64,000 bases of DNA from Skeletonema tropicum (Eukaryota; Bacillariophyta; Thalassiosirophyceae; Thalassiosirales; Thalassiosiraceae). The notes under the pieces were generated by a model. That model was not told the origin of the DNA and ran no database searches. It worked only from the letters and a program-made list of their open reading frames with translations. Location: positions 3,596,001 to 3,660,000 of the forward strand of contig CM074128.1 in the NCBI GenBank assembly GCA_037178625.1. Direction: 5' to 3'. Positions within the stretch are counted from its first letter, which is position 1. Every line of letters begins with the position of its first letter. Positions 10,646-19,815 of the stretch are shown in pieces. The position numbers were made by a program, and so were the translations under genes.

Positions 10646-12382
10646 ATGAGCAACGCTGCAGCCGAAGAATTCAAGGCACAGGGCAATGCCGCTCTCCAAG
10701 CTGGCAAGCTGACTGAAGCCATCGAAAATTACACCAAGGCAATCAATGCCGACGGCGCCAATCACGTGTACTATTCCAACAGATCGGCCGCCTATCTCAA
10801 AAAGGGCGATGCCAACAACGCCCTTGAGGACGCCAACTCAACCATTGCCATCAACCCTGCGTTTTCCAAGGGATACTCTAGAAAGGGAGCCGCTCTGCAC
10901 TCTCTGAAACGCTACAATGATGCTATCGCCGCCTTTGAGGAAGGACTCGCAAAGTTCCCCAATGACGCTGCTCTCAAGAACGGCTTGGAATCTGCCAAAC
11001 GCGACAAGGATGGGCCTTCCCGTCCTGCCTTTTCCGGTGCAGGTGGGGGAATGCCGCCGGGTATGAACAACCTCTTTGGAGATCAGCTCATTCAACGAAT
11101 CATGCTAAATCCAAAAACTAGGCCATACCTCAACGATAAAGAATTCATGGCCAAGATCCAAATGCTTCAGAAAGATCCCAATTCATTGCCGCAAATGTTG
11201 AGTGATCCGCGTATCATGGAAGTGTTAGGGCTTGCTCTTGGTGGTGATGGTGGAGAAGAAGATGAAGAGAAGCCAACAGCGGCGCCTACACCCAAACCAA
11301 AGACTGAGGCAAAGAAAGAGGAGCCTGCAGCACCCAAAGAACCGGAAGAAGAAGATTTATCTCAGTTATCTCCTGAGGAGAGAAAGAAGAAGGAAGATCA
11401 AAAAGCTGCCGTTGCTGCCAAACTTAGGGGAAACGATTTATACAAATCGAAAAAGTTTGATGAAGCCTTGGCTGCATATGATGAAGCTATTGCATTGGAT
11501 CCTACGAATATGACATTCATCAACAACAAGGCAGCAGTTTATTTCACATCTAAAAAGTATGATGAATGTATTGCTGCATGTTTAGAAGCTGTAGAAGTTG
11601 GAAAAGCAAACCGTGCGCCCTACGAAGACCGGGCTAAAGCCTATACTCGTGCAGCCAAGGCATACCAAAAGAAAGGTGATATTGGCAAGGCTATTGAAAT
11701 GTGCAAGGAAGCTCAGCTGGAAAGCTTTGATAAGGCCACTGAACGCATGATGAAGAATATGGAGTTGGAGAAAAAGAAGGCCGATGCTGCTGCCTACCAT
11801 GATGATGACAAGGCAGAAGAGGCGAAGCAACGTGGTAATGAGCACTTTAGAAACAAGAATTGGCCCGAGGCTGTGAAGGAGTATGAAGAAGCAGTCAAGC
11901 GTGCGCCTAATAACGCACCCATTAGAAACAATCTCTCCGCCGCTCTGTGCAAAATTATGGACTTTAATGGAGCAACTACACACATCAAAAAGGCAATTGA
12001 GTTAGATCCAAAGTATGTCAAAGCTTGGGCACGAAAGGGTGATATTGAAGTGTTGATGAAGGAAAATCACAAAGCACTTGAAAGTTACAAGACGGGTTTG
12101 GAACTAGATTCGACCAACACTGCTTGTAAGGAAGGTTTGCGCAAGGTAACTGCCATGATCAACTATGGTGCTAGTCAAATGACAGAAGAAGAAAAGATGG
12201 AAAGAGCTAGGCATGGTATGGCAGATCCAGAGATTCAAAGTATCCTGCAAGATCCCATTATTCAACAGATTTTGAGAGACTTCAATGAAAACCCTCAAGC
12301 GGCGAACCAAGCCATGGCGGACCCCAATGTGAGGGCAAAGATCGAAAAGCTGATTGCTAGTGGAGTTGTTCAAACTGCGTAA
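10646..12382 (+). CDS. STI1: Hsp70/Hsp90 organising co-chaperone STI1/HOP
   Basis: A single exon of 578 residues with the full HOP layout. A first TPR block (about 5-105) binds the Hsp70 tail. The first DP domain (about 135-190) carries NPKTRPYLNDKEFMAKI, and a charged Glu/Lys/Pro linker follows (about 195-250). TPR2A (about 255-370) binds the Hsp90 MEEVD tail; TPR2B (about 385-500) and a second DP domain (about 525-575, DPIIQQILRDFNENP) complete it. Length is close to the usual 540-590. It transfers client proteins from Hsp70 to Hsp90 in the cytosol. The start ATG at 10646 is preceded by the divergent 224-bp spacer shared with RRP45. Confidence 0.96.
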   Translation: MSNAAAEEFKAQGNAALQAGKLTEAIENYTKAINADGANHVYYSNRSAAYLKKGDANNALEDANSTIAINPAFSKGYSRKGAALHSLKRYNDAIAAFEEGLAKFPNDAALKNGLESAKRDKDGPSRPAFSGAGGGMPPGMNNLFGDQLIQRIMLNPKTRPYLNDKEFMAKIQMLQKDPNSLPQMLSDPRIMEVLGLALGGDGGEEDEEKPTAAPTPKPKTEAKKEEPAAPKEPEEEDLSQLSPEERKKKEDQKAAVAAKLRGNDLYKSKKFDEALAAYDEAIALDPTNMTFINNKAAVYFTSKKYDECIAACLEAVEVGKANRAPYEDRAKAYTRAAKAYQKKGDIGKAIEMCKEAQLESFDKATERMMKNMELEKKKADAAAYHDDDKAEEAKQRGNEHFRNKNWPEAVKEYEEAVKRAPNNAPIRNNLSAALCKIMDFNGATTHIKKAIELDPKYVKAWARKGDIEVLMKENHKALESYKTGLELDSTNTACKEGLRKVTAMINYGASQMTEEEKMERARHGMADPEIQSILQDPIIQQILRDFNENPQAANQAMADPNVRAKIEKLIASGVVQTA

Positions 12383-13061
12383 ATACGACCTGAGACCGAA
12401 GGACTCTTTGTAATCACACAAATATGCATCTAACCTAAACTAATTACATGAATCTACCCGGGATTATGTGTTCCTAAAATGTAAGGCCATTCCAAGATGA
12501 ACTTATCAATTTGATTGGCACTGCAAACTTTGGGCAGACTGAGCGAGCACACACACGGACACACGCATGTAATCAGGGTCGTTCCTTTTTCCTTTTCATT
12601 CCGAGAAACCCAGAAGAATTCCCGTTGACCTGAGGTCTTGTCCTGCCTCAGGCCTATGAGGCCTTCCTTGATACTGTTCGTGGAAACTGAAAAACAACCC
12701 CACCTGCTCGCCAATAAAATTATATCTCAATGCTGGAAATCATGTTCAAAAGTGTTGCCTTGAGAGAACCATCACTTCGAACTTCGCAGGACAGGTGAAT
12801 TGTCTTAAGTGGCTGGAGTATCCGGCACAGGGAATGAACTTGCGGGATAAGTACCTACATAAGTAGTGAGGGAGCAAGGATGAGAAGTCTGCTTTCATAG
12901 ATAGGAGAACCTAGGTACCTGTGTCACTCATGCTAAGAAGTTTGCGAACTCTGACGAGACAAATAAAACAGGCTCCGGATGGAATCTGCTTGTCAACAAA
13001 AATCCATATGTAAGATTCTGTCCTTCATGATCGAGGAACCTTCCTACTTAAAGTATCCCGT
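12383..13061. other. Intergenic
   Basis: About 680 bp between the STI1 stop and the foldback element. No coding region, RNA gene or repeat that I can support. Confidence 0.4.
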
Positions 13062-14769
13062 GTATTATGGCGCGCACTTCACCACTTTTTTTCTTCGAAT
13101 TTACAAACGCTTCATTTTCGACACCTCTAAAATTACCATTTCGAAATATCGCCTTTTTTCATTGTATTGGTGGAATAACTTCGTCCATAGTCGGTCCGAC
13201 ACCGCTCCAACGCCATCAATTGAGGGGGACCGTATATCCGCTTCGGGCTGTGGCCTTGGATCCGTTGCAATCGCCGTCATTTTCGATTTTTACGGTGGCT
13301 AAAAGTGGCTCGGCATCCTCCTCCATCCCTCCGTCATCGCCGCGACGTTGCCAGCAGCCGCATCACTCCACCAAGTTGCTATCCAAGGGCATAAATCGAC
13401 GGAATAGATCATATTACATCGCCCAGTGACCTGGATTGGGGTGGCGACTCCTTTTTCTTGGTCGGCTTTGGGCCATCAGAAGATAAGTACGGCAAGAGGT
13501 GGTATGGAGTGAGAACACTGTGAAGGATCGTTTCATGGTGACATTCTGGTCCATGGGATTGCGGATTGCTCTAGCTTCCGTAACTAGCTTCCGTATTCGT
13601 ACGTTGTTCAAAGAGTTCAGAGAAACAATTTCTCTGCATCCGTCCCCTCTTACCTCCGTGGAGCAACAGATGAATACTGCTGAAATACAAACAATCCCGA
13701 GTCCCGAAAGTTCTCCATGTACAAGTGAAGAAGTTCGTTGACAAATTGTCGCAGGACAGTGAGCGTAGTAAGCGGTTGAAATGGAGTGGAAGATGGATTG
13801 TGTTTTTTGTCAAAAGATTATTCCTATTAAGATGAGTACGGAGGGTGGATTGCATCTAAAAATGTAACTTAATATTCAATCTCTCTTTCTCATAATGGCT
13901 CCTCTCACTCTTCCTCCCAGTGGAGTATAATGTATAATCTCAAAGCAAGCTATCCAATCGATGTTGGTCCTTCCCTCTCGACCCTGAATTTAAATGTTCA
14001 CCCCCACCTTCAAGGCTCATGCTTTTGTTCTCCTCCTGCAGGAAAATGTAAGTTTGTTCCATCCCGATGAGGATCTGCATGCAGCACATGCACGAGTGAT
14101 TTCCCTTCTGTCCTCTAATCTTGAAATGAAACAGTCAATCAGCGCATGGAGGATTCATTCTTCATTTCCTCCTCCGAATGGCCTCTCATTGTATTCCCTT
14201 TTTCGATTTCGTTGTTATTGCTTGTCGAATGCAGCTAATTAAACTATTCCCCCCCACGTCACCTGCCAATTTTTGCTACTCTGACCCGTGACCCATCGCA
14301 ACTCCAACTCGATAAAAATCCGATGAAAAAACATTAAATATTGCCAGGTCGCAACGAGTTGAAACCGGCGAAGAAAAAGGAGTCGCCACCCCAATCCAGG
14401 TCACTGGGCGATGTAATATGATCTATTCCGTCGATTTATGCCCTTGGATAGCAAATTGGTGGAGTGATGCGGCTGTTAGCAACGTCGCGGCGATGTCGGA
14501 GGGATGGAGGAGAGTTCCGAGCCACTTTTAGCCACCGTAAAAATCGAAAATGACGGCGATTGCAACGGATCCAAGGCCACAGCCAGAAGCGGATATATGG
14601 TCCCCCTCAATTGATGGCGTTGGAGCGGCGTCGGACCGACTATGGACGAAGTTATTCCACCAATACAATGAAAAAAGGCGATATTTCGAAATGGTAATTT
14701 TTAGAGGTGTCGAAAATGAAGCGTTTGTAAATTCGAAGAAAAAAAGTGGTGAAGTGCGCGCCATAATAC
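13062..14769. mobile_element. Foldback-type element with ~400-bp inverted arms
   Basis: The left arm (13062-13459) and right arm (14371-14769) are nearly identical inverted copies. Both outer ends read GTATTATGGCGCGC inward, and both inner ends stop at GGAGTCGCCACC plus a run of AAAAAG/CTTTTT. The 911-bp centre has only short frames and no transposase. A convincing target-site duplication is missing; only GT is shared at the outer edges. The arrangement resembles foldback or long-TIR Mutator-type non-autonomous elements. The single-copy ORFs that appear in the arms are mirror images of each other and are not called as genes. Confidence 0.75.
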
Positions 14770-14787
14770 GTACTTACCAAACGATCT

Positions 14788-14880
14788 TCATTGTAAAAAG
14801 ATCTTCAATGTTAAAAGACCTTCATGCATAAAAGTGCAATAGAAAAGATCTTCATGCATAAAAGTGCAATAGAAGATTCA
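14788..14880. repeat. Short imperfect direct repeats (AAGATCTTCA type)
   Basis: Four staggered copies of a GATCTTCAT/GACCTTCAT core lie in about 90 bp. The last two extend to a near-perfect repeat of about 30 bp containing CATGCATAAAAGTGCAATAG. They sit between the foldback element and the SET-like gene, just upstream of its start codon. Confidence 0.7.
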
Positions 14881-14935
14881 GCAATCCTACTTCTCAGTCA
14901 AAAAATCAGAAGGTACTCTAGAGAGATCAAGCAAG

Positions 14936-15743
14936 ATGGCCACCATAAAAGAAGTCACTCCTACAAGAAAAATCTCCAAAGAGAATGATGCTCGTAGTTC
15001 TCCAACAAGCATTGCCCTCTTTCCTCTCCCAGTTGAACGTGCGGTGAGCAATGTACCAGGCCAGGGCTGGAAGGTAGCTACAACTGTCAAACCATCCAAT
15101 ATCTCCAGCGCTGGCAATGGAAGGTAAGAATAGCTGGACATGGCATGTTTTAAATGCTTCTTAATGAAACAGTTTTTATCTTGAATTGAAGCTGCTACGA
15201 AACCACATTCGTCGTCTGCTCTCCTTTTGTTGATCTGCCCGCCTGACTTCGTGTTTGTTTTCCTCTCCAGGTTCTCTGACGTAGATGTGCCCAAGAACAC
15301 TATCATTATGGTCAAGCCCATGATCTCCATGGCCAGCGTGAGCTCTCTCAAGTCCGTCGCTCATGATGAATGCATCATTTTCAAGAATGTCGAGGAGCTA
15401 AACAAGTTCATCGATTTGTATGAGAATGAGGCACAGCAGGAACGTGCTGATATCATTGACTGCCTTGCGCATTTCATTAGCAGTTATTCCCTTGGACGGG
15501 GTAGCAGTAAACTTCTGCAGCGTGATGGTGAACCACGGTGACCCTGGCAATGGCGCGAACATGCGCTTGTTCGAGAAAGATGGTACAAAGTACGCAGAGA
15601 CTATCACTGATGTAAAGGCCGGTGACGAGCTTTATTGTGACTATCGTGAGTTTGACTACATGGATCAGTTTTGGATCCAGTTTTGCAAGGATGAAGGTGT
15701 CAAGGACGTGCTAACGAACCTTAAAGAATATGTAGACCTATGA
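14936..15743 (+). CDS. SET-domain-like protein with one +1 frameshift
   Basis: Exons 14936-15123 and 15271-15743 (GTAAGA...CAG) encode about 219 residues if one base near 15485 is skipped. The C-terminal half carries late SET-domain motifs: VNFCSVMVNHGDPGNG with the conserved N-H pair, NMRLFEKDG, and GDELYCDYREFDY, which matches the GEEL..DY cofactor and substrate motif. The early SET part is short or diverged, so lysine methyltransferase activity is uncertain. Before the shift the frame reads DCLAHFISS; after it, IPLDGVAVNFCS. As written, the first frame ends about 18 codons beyond the shift. One extra base in the assembly is the simplest reading. Confidence 0.65.
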
Positions 15744-16815
15744 ATATGAATGCTGAGATGTGTTACTAGGATAGGAGACAATAAATGATGATGAGCATTG
15801 CTGGATTTTTGAATTGCTATTGCACTAGTAGTATCTGCTAGCTATGATAGTACGATGTACAGCACTTACACTGCCAGCATCTGCCGAGATCTGCGAAGTG
15901 ACCGCAGCTTTCTAGTAGTATTCCACAACGAACGCTCGCAACAAAAAGAAGCGCAATTCTTTTGTTTGGGTTGCGTGATAATGTTGTAAAGCTTTTTTTG
16001 TCACCAAGTGTAAGACATTCTCTGTTATACAGTATGTAAATAGAAACTCCAATAGATTGAGACCAGCAATGAAAACACAGGGCAGCTGTGAGCATTCACC
16101 ATAAGAAGTTGCACCGAGCCAGCACCGGCACGCCAATGTTGATCTTGATCGGCCAGGTATTGTACACAGGTCGTTCATCTCCTACATCATGAACAAAGTA
16201 ATTGCAGCGCGAGAAGAATGTCATCGTGTTTTTGCTCATTATTTGTCACTAGCCTCGCTGACGCTCGTCTAGCCGCTGCGCGGGTTTTCTAAATAAGAGA
16301 GGAGGCACCGGCTATCTACTACGATATTGATTGTGTCTACTTATATACATAGCAGTATTCAAATAGTACGTTATGTAACACTTTAATAATTATGTAATAA
16401 AGGTTGTACATTGCCTTCTACGAATGCTGTGTAGTGATTACTGAGACACGGTTGGGTCAAGTACTTTCAGTACTGGACTAAAGTTCCTACTACCTGCTGG
16501 GGGCGGACACGATCGGTACGACTAGCCGGACACTAGAGAGAGGAGAGGCACTTCTGAACATATTGACTTCTATCGATATTATCTACAAACTAAAAGCTGA
16601 ATCCAAACGTCTAGGCGTGCCCATCGACATGGAGGTTGCACGCCGATCCCATGAGATCGAATGAGAGCTCGAGCGAGTTGGGGAGATCGGCGCATCGGCG
16701 CCCTCCATCGTCCGTCCGTCACAACAAAGAATATTGATTTATGTGAGAGTGATTATCTATGAAGAGGTTTAATGTGAACGTGTGGAAACGATTGAAGACA
16801 GAAACGGGGGGGGCA
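15744..16815. other. Intergenic, no gene seen
   Basis: About 1.07 kb without a supportable reading frame. Short GA-rich and palindromic stretches occur around 16250-16330 and 16530-16560, which may be old transposon debris. No tRNA-like cloverleaf or snRNA was recognised. Confidence 0.4.
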
Positions 16816-16919
16816 ATGATGATGCGGTCTGTCGTGTCTCCACAAACAAACAAAATCGTAGCCTAAACTAACTCAGTGTGTTTGTTTGATCACCATGCAA
16901 TCCGCATCGCTGCTACAGG
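16816..16919. repeat. 104-bp direct repeat, copy 1
   Basis: Starts ATGATGATGCGGTCTG and ends GCATCGCTGCTACAGG. It is identical, base for base, to 17622-17725. No TG...CA ends, primer-binding site or flanking target duplication was found, so an LTR origin is not supported. Confidence 0.9.
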
Positions 16920-17621
16920 TTCATGAGCCCACTACGGGCTTGGACCAGCCGCTCCGCTAGACGTGCGGTCCATTGCCCTCCATGTATTCACGTATGGGGG
17001 AAGTCAGCAGCAGTTGGATCCGAGCCACTTCCTCTGCAGTCGACTGCTAACGCATCCGAGATATTTTCACAACGTCATCGTTGTTCCTCCGCCCTTCCTA
17101 CACAGGAGTCCCATCGTCGGAGTGTGGCCTCCGACATTACACCGTCGTGAACTTATCATACTCCTCCTGCATGGCGTTTGGAGGCCGCTATTGCTCGAAC
17201 AGTTTGATACGCACCGATAATACCAGATGGGGGATATGAGCCACCTGCTTCGACAACCTCATTATCGCTCGACACAAGTGAAGATTTCTCACCCAACAAC
17301 AACCACTCCTACCAATTGTCGATTGGATCCATAATTGGTTCCTTGGCGTCTGATCAACGGCCAAGGTATAAAATTTTTATTTTATTTTTTGTTCGATTAC
17401 CAGTGGACGGAGCACTGCTATCGAAAGTGGGGGACATGGCACACAACATTTTATTCCCTGTCGAACATTTTATTATTTCTGAGGGGCATTTAAGCAGATG
17501 TATTGACAGCTATTCAACGGACTTCTTCCCATTTCATGTCCTATCATAGTTCTTTGCATCTCCTTCGATTATCCGCAAGGTATTCCAACCTTGACTCCTC
17601 AGTTGACAGCAAAGATGGGGG
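16920..17621. other. Segment enclosed by the 104-bp repeats
   Basis: 702 bp with only short frames of 75-85 codons in shifting phases and nothing recognisable. It may be the body of a small non-coding mobile unit or simply sequence caught between duplicated copies. Confidence 0.4.
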
Positions 17622-17725
17622 ATGATGATGCGGTCTGTCGTGTCTCCACAAACAAACAAAATCGTAGCCTAAACTAACTCAGTGTGTTTGTTTGATCACC
17701 ATGCAATCCGCATCGCTGCTACAGG
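17622..17725. repeat. 104-bp direct repeat, copy 2
   Basis: Perfect copy of 16816-16919 in the same orientation, 806 bp downstream. It is followed by a CAAGGGGTC context unlike the sequence after the first copy. A (GACC)n microsatellite lies about 90 bp further on. Confidence 0.9.
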
Positions 17726-17810
17726 CAAGGGGTCAAATCAAGCCAATCAAAGAAAGAGTCGATCGAAAATGCCCGTGAAGGCCAAAGGACACGCCAAAGG
17801 GCCCGGACAG

Positions 17811-17840
17811 AACGACCGACCGACCGACCGACCGAACGAC
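17811..17840. repeat. (GACC)n microsatellite
   Basis: Five to six consecutive CGAC/GACC tetranucleotides, ending in CGAACGAC. It lies in the spacer between the 104-bp direct repeat and the MYB gene; the rest of 17726-18159 shows nothing recognisable. Confidence 0.8.
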
Positions 17841-18159
17841 TTAGCTCCTCTCATTACTTATATTTAGATCACATAATATTCCTTCCCTCCTGCTGCCGAA
17901 CACGCGAAAAGGCGAAAAGCAAATGACGCCCCTTCTCCTGGTCCTGAAGACAACCCTACTGAGGAACTCAGTACGTGGAACAGAACTCTTTGGGAAAAGA
18001 ACAAAATGTGGGGCGCGGGTCTTTCCAACCACCATATATACCAGCCATCAGCTGTCGTGTCAGCTTTTGCCAGTCAGCTTCAGCATTGCCACCGCAATAC
18101 CACCGCATTATTGCAATGAGTGGGGGGATGATGTGTAACTTCTACTACGACCAAAACAA

Positions 18160-19125
18160 ATGGATGAAACTGCAATGGCGATTGACGTTACAGCCCAACA
18201 AATGTTGAGTGTGGTGTCGAGAGTGCCGGCTAGCAGTAGCCTCGAAAAGGCTTCATCCATGGACAGCAATTTGGCGTCGTTGGCGGCAGAACAAACGGCT
18301 GCCGGTGAGAAGGAGTCACACACATGGGGTAGATGGACTGTAGAAGAGCACGAATCCTTTTTGACGGGGCTCAAAATCTATGGGAGGGAATGGAAGAAGG
18401 TGGCAACTTGTATTCCTACAAGGACGGCTGCTCAGATCAGGAGCCATGCACAGAAGTACTTCGCTAGAGTTTCGAAGGAAAAGCAGCAATTGGAGTTGTC
18501 TGCCTTGAAGCTTCAATCTTTAGCCGCTGATGATGTCACGCCACTTAGTGTGGTCGAAAACTATTCGGCCGAAGGAACAGATCGATCATCGCAGCATTCC
18601 ATTGCTAAGTCAATTCTTGAAAACCCATCAGGTGCAGAATTCCGTGTTTCCAGGACATTAGCGCTACTTCGCAACAAGTATGAGACACTAGAGGCTGAAC
18701 TAATGCAAACGAAAGCACCCTCCTCGCCAGATTCAGCTGCATCAGACTGTCCTGCAACTCTTGCATTGGCTATGGAACAAAGGGCTTTGCGGGAGGCTGC
18801 AGAGGCAAGGTACGAATTGAAGAAACTCAGTCCTCCTACTCAAACGAAGGAGAAGGTTGATGTACCTGAAGAAACAAGGAGCCTCCCTCACGTGTCGCTC
18901 GCATCGATGCCATCACGTAGCAGTGGGGTATTTGATTCAAGCCAAGTCCTGGCCCTGTCTCAGGTGTCTAGCAATCTTGTGAAAGAGAAACAGGGAAATA
19001 GAAACATGCGCATTAGCACTATCAAGGATGAACAGCGCAGTGCCTCCCTCCAAATGATTCGAGAGCAACTCATGAAACACGATCGTCCTTCAAAAATCCA
19101 AAAGACTGGACATTCTTCTGTTTGA
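18160..19125 (+). CDS. Single-repeat MYB transcription factor, SHAQKYF class
   Basis: A single-exon protein of 321 residues. One MYB/SANT repeat (about residues 54-105) starts with GRWTVEEHESFLTGL, continues with YGREWKKVATCIPTRTAAQ, and ends with IRSHAQKYFARVSKEKQ. This is the SHAQKYF signature shared with plant CCA1/REVEILLE-type and many algal 1R-MYB DNA-binding proteins. The remainder is low-complexity, Ser/Gln-rich, with a weak coiled-coil near 170-220 and a basic C-terminus. It is expected to be nuclear. A circadian or light role is known for plant members but cannot be read from this sequence. A slightly upstream ATG (18116) is in another frame. Confidence 0.9.
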   Translation: MDETAMAIDVTAQQMLSVVSRVPASSSLEKASSMDSNLASLAAEQTAAGEKESHTWGRWTVEEHESFLTGLKIYGREWKKVATCIPTRTAAQIRSHAQKYFARVSKEKQQLELSALKLQSLAADDVTPLSVVENYSAEGTDRSSQHSIAKSILENPSGAEFRVSRTLALLRNKYETLEAELMQTKAPSSPDSAASDCPATLALAMEQRALREAAEARYELKKLSPPTQTKEKVDVPEETRSLPHVSLASMPSRSSGVFDSSQVLALSQVSSNLVKEKQGNRNMRISTIKDEQRSASLQMIREQLMKHDRPSKIQKTGHSSV

Positions 19126-19426
19126 TTGTCCAAATCAATGTTATTCAGTAACCATCTTCAAAATCAGGCAACGTCAAGAAAAATTCAGCAGCAAGTGCCT
19201 ACCTGAAATAAGAGATGCATGTACTTCATTATTGATTGAACCAGGCCCTTAATCGAGAACAATCCGACAATAGAGTGTCGGCCTGGTCAAGCATACTTTT
19301 CATACTTCAACTCGTTTAGAACTTGTGTCTTTGACAGATACACCACCCGTGTACAAAATTCCCACTCAGCATTGAATTCCATTTTAGACCAGTATTTGCA
19401 CTTGGAATACAATGTTTGTGCTTCTA
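19126..19426. other. Intergenic
   Basis: About 300 bp between the MYB stop and the tandem duplication. No feature recognised. Confidence 0.4.
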
Positions 19427-19797
19427 GATCATTGTAAAGAACACTTTCCTGTCCCTGAGTCGTTGACAACAAATAGAGATATATACTAGTAGACTCTAGA
19501 GGGTAGTAATACAGATGTAAAGAACGTTTTAGAACCAGAGTAATATTTCTACACTTTAACACTGTAGCATCTTTTATTTTTATATTTATGTTAGGCGGTA
19601 TCCCTTGCTTGAGATCATTGTAAAGAACACTTTCCTGTCCCTGAGTCGTTGACAACAAATAGAGATATATACTAGTAGACTCTAGAGGGTAGTAATACAG
19701 ATGTAAAGAACGTTTTAGAACCAGAGTAATATTTCTACACTTTAACACTGTAGCATCTTTTATTTTTATATTTATTTTAGGCGGTATCCCTTGCTTG
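19427..19797. repeat. Tandem duplication, two 185-bp copies
   Basis: Copies at about 19427-19611 and 19612-19797, both starting AGATCATTGTAAAGAACAC and ending GGCGGTATCCCTTGCTTG. They differ by one visible base (ATGTTAGGCGG against ATTTTAGGCGG). They lie directly downstream of the riboflavin gene on the complementary strand, possibly in its 3' UTR. A 189-codon frame spanning both copies on the minus strand repeats the same peptide twice and is not called as a gene. Confidence 0.93.
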
Positions 19798-19815
19798 CTT
19801 ACCCCCAGCAAGTAC

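Noticed and set aside
13067..14764. Frames of about 80-120 codons in the foldback arms
   Set aside because: They are mirror copies of the same inverted sequence, and no protein feature is seen.
16816..17725. LTR retrotransposon or TRIM
   Set aside because: The repeats lack TG...CA ends, primer-binding site, polypurine tract and target duplication.
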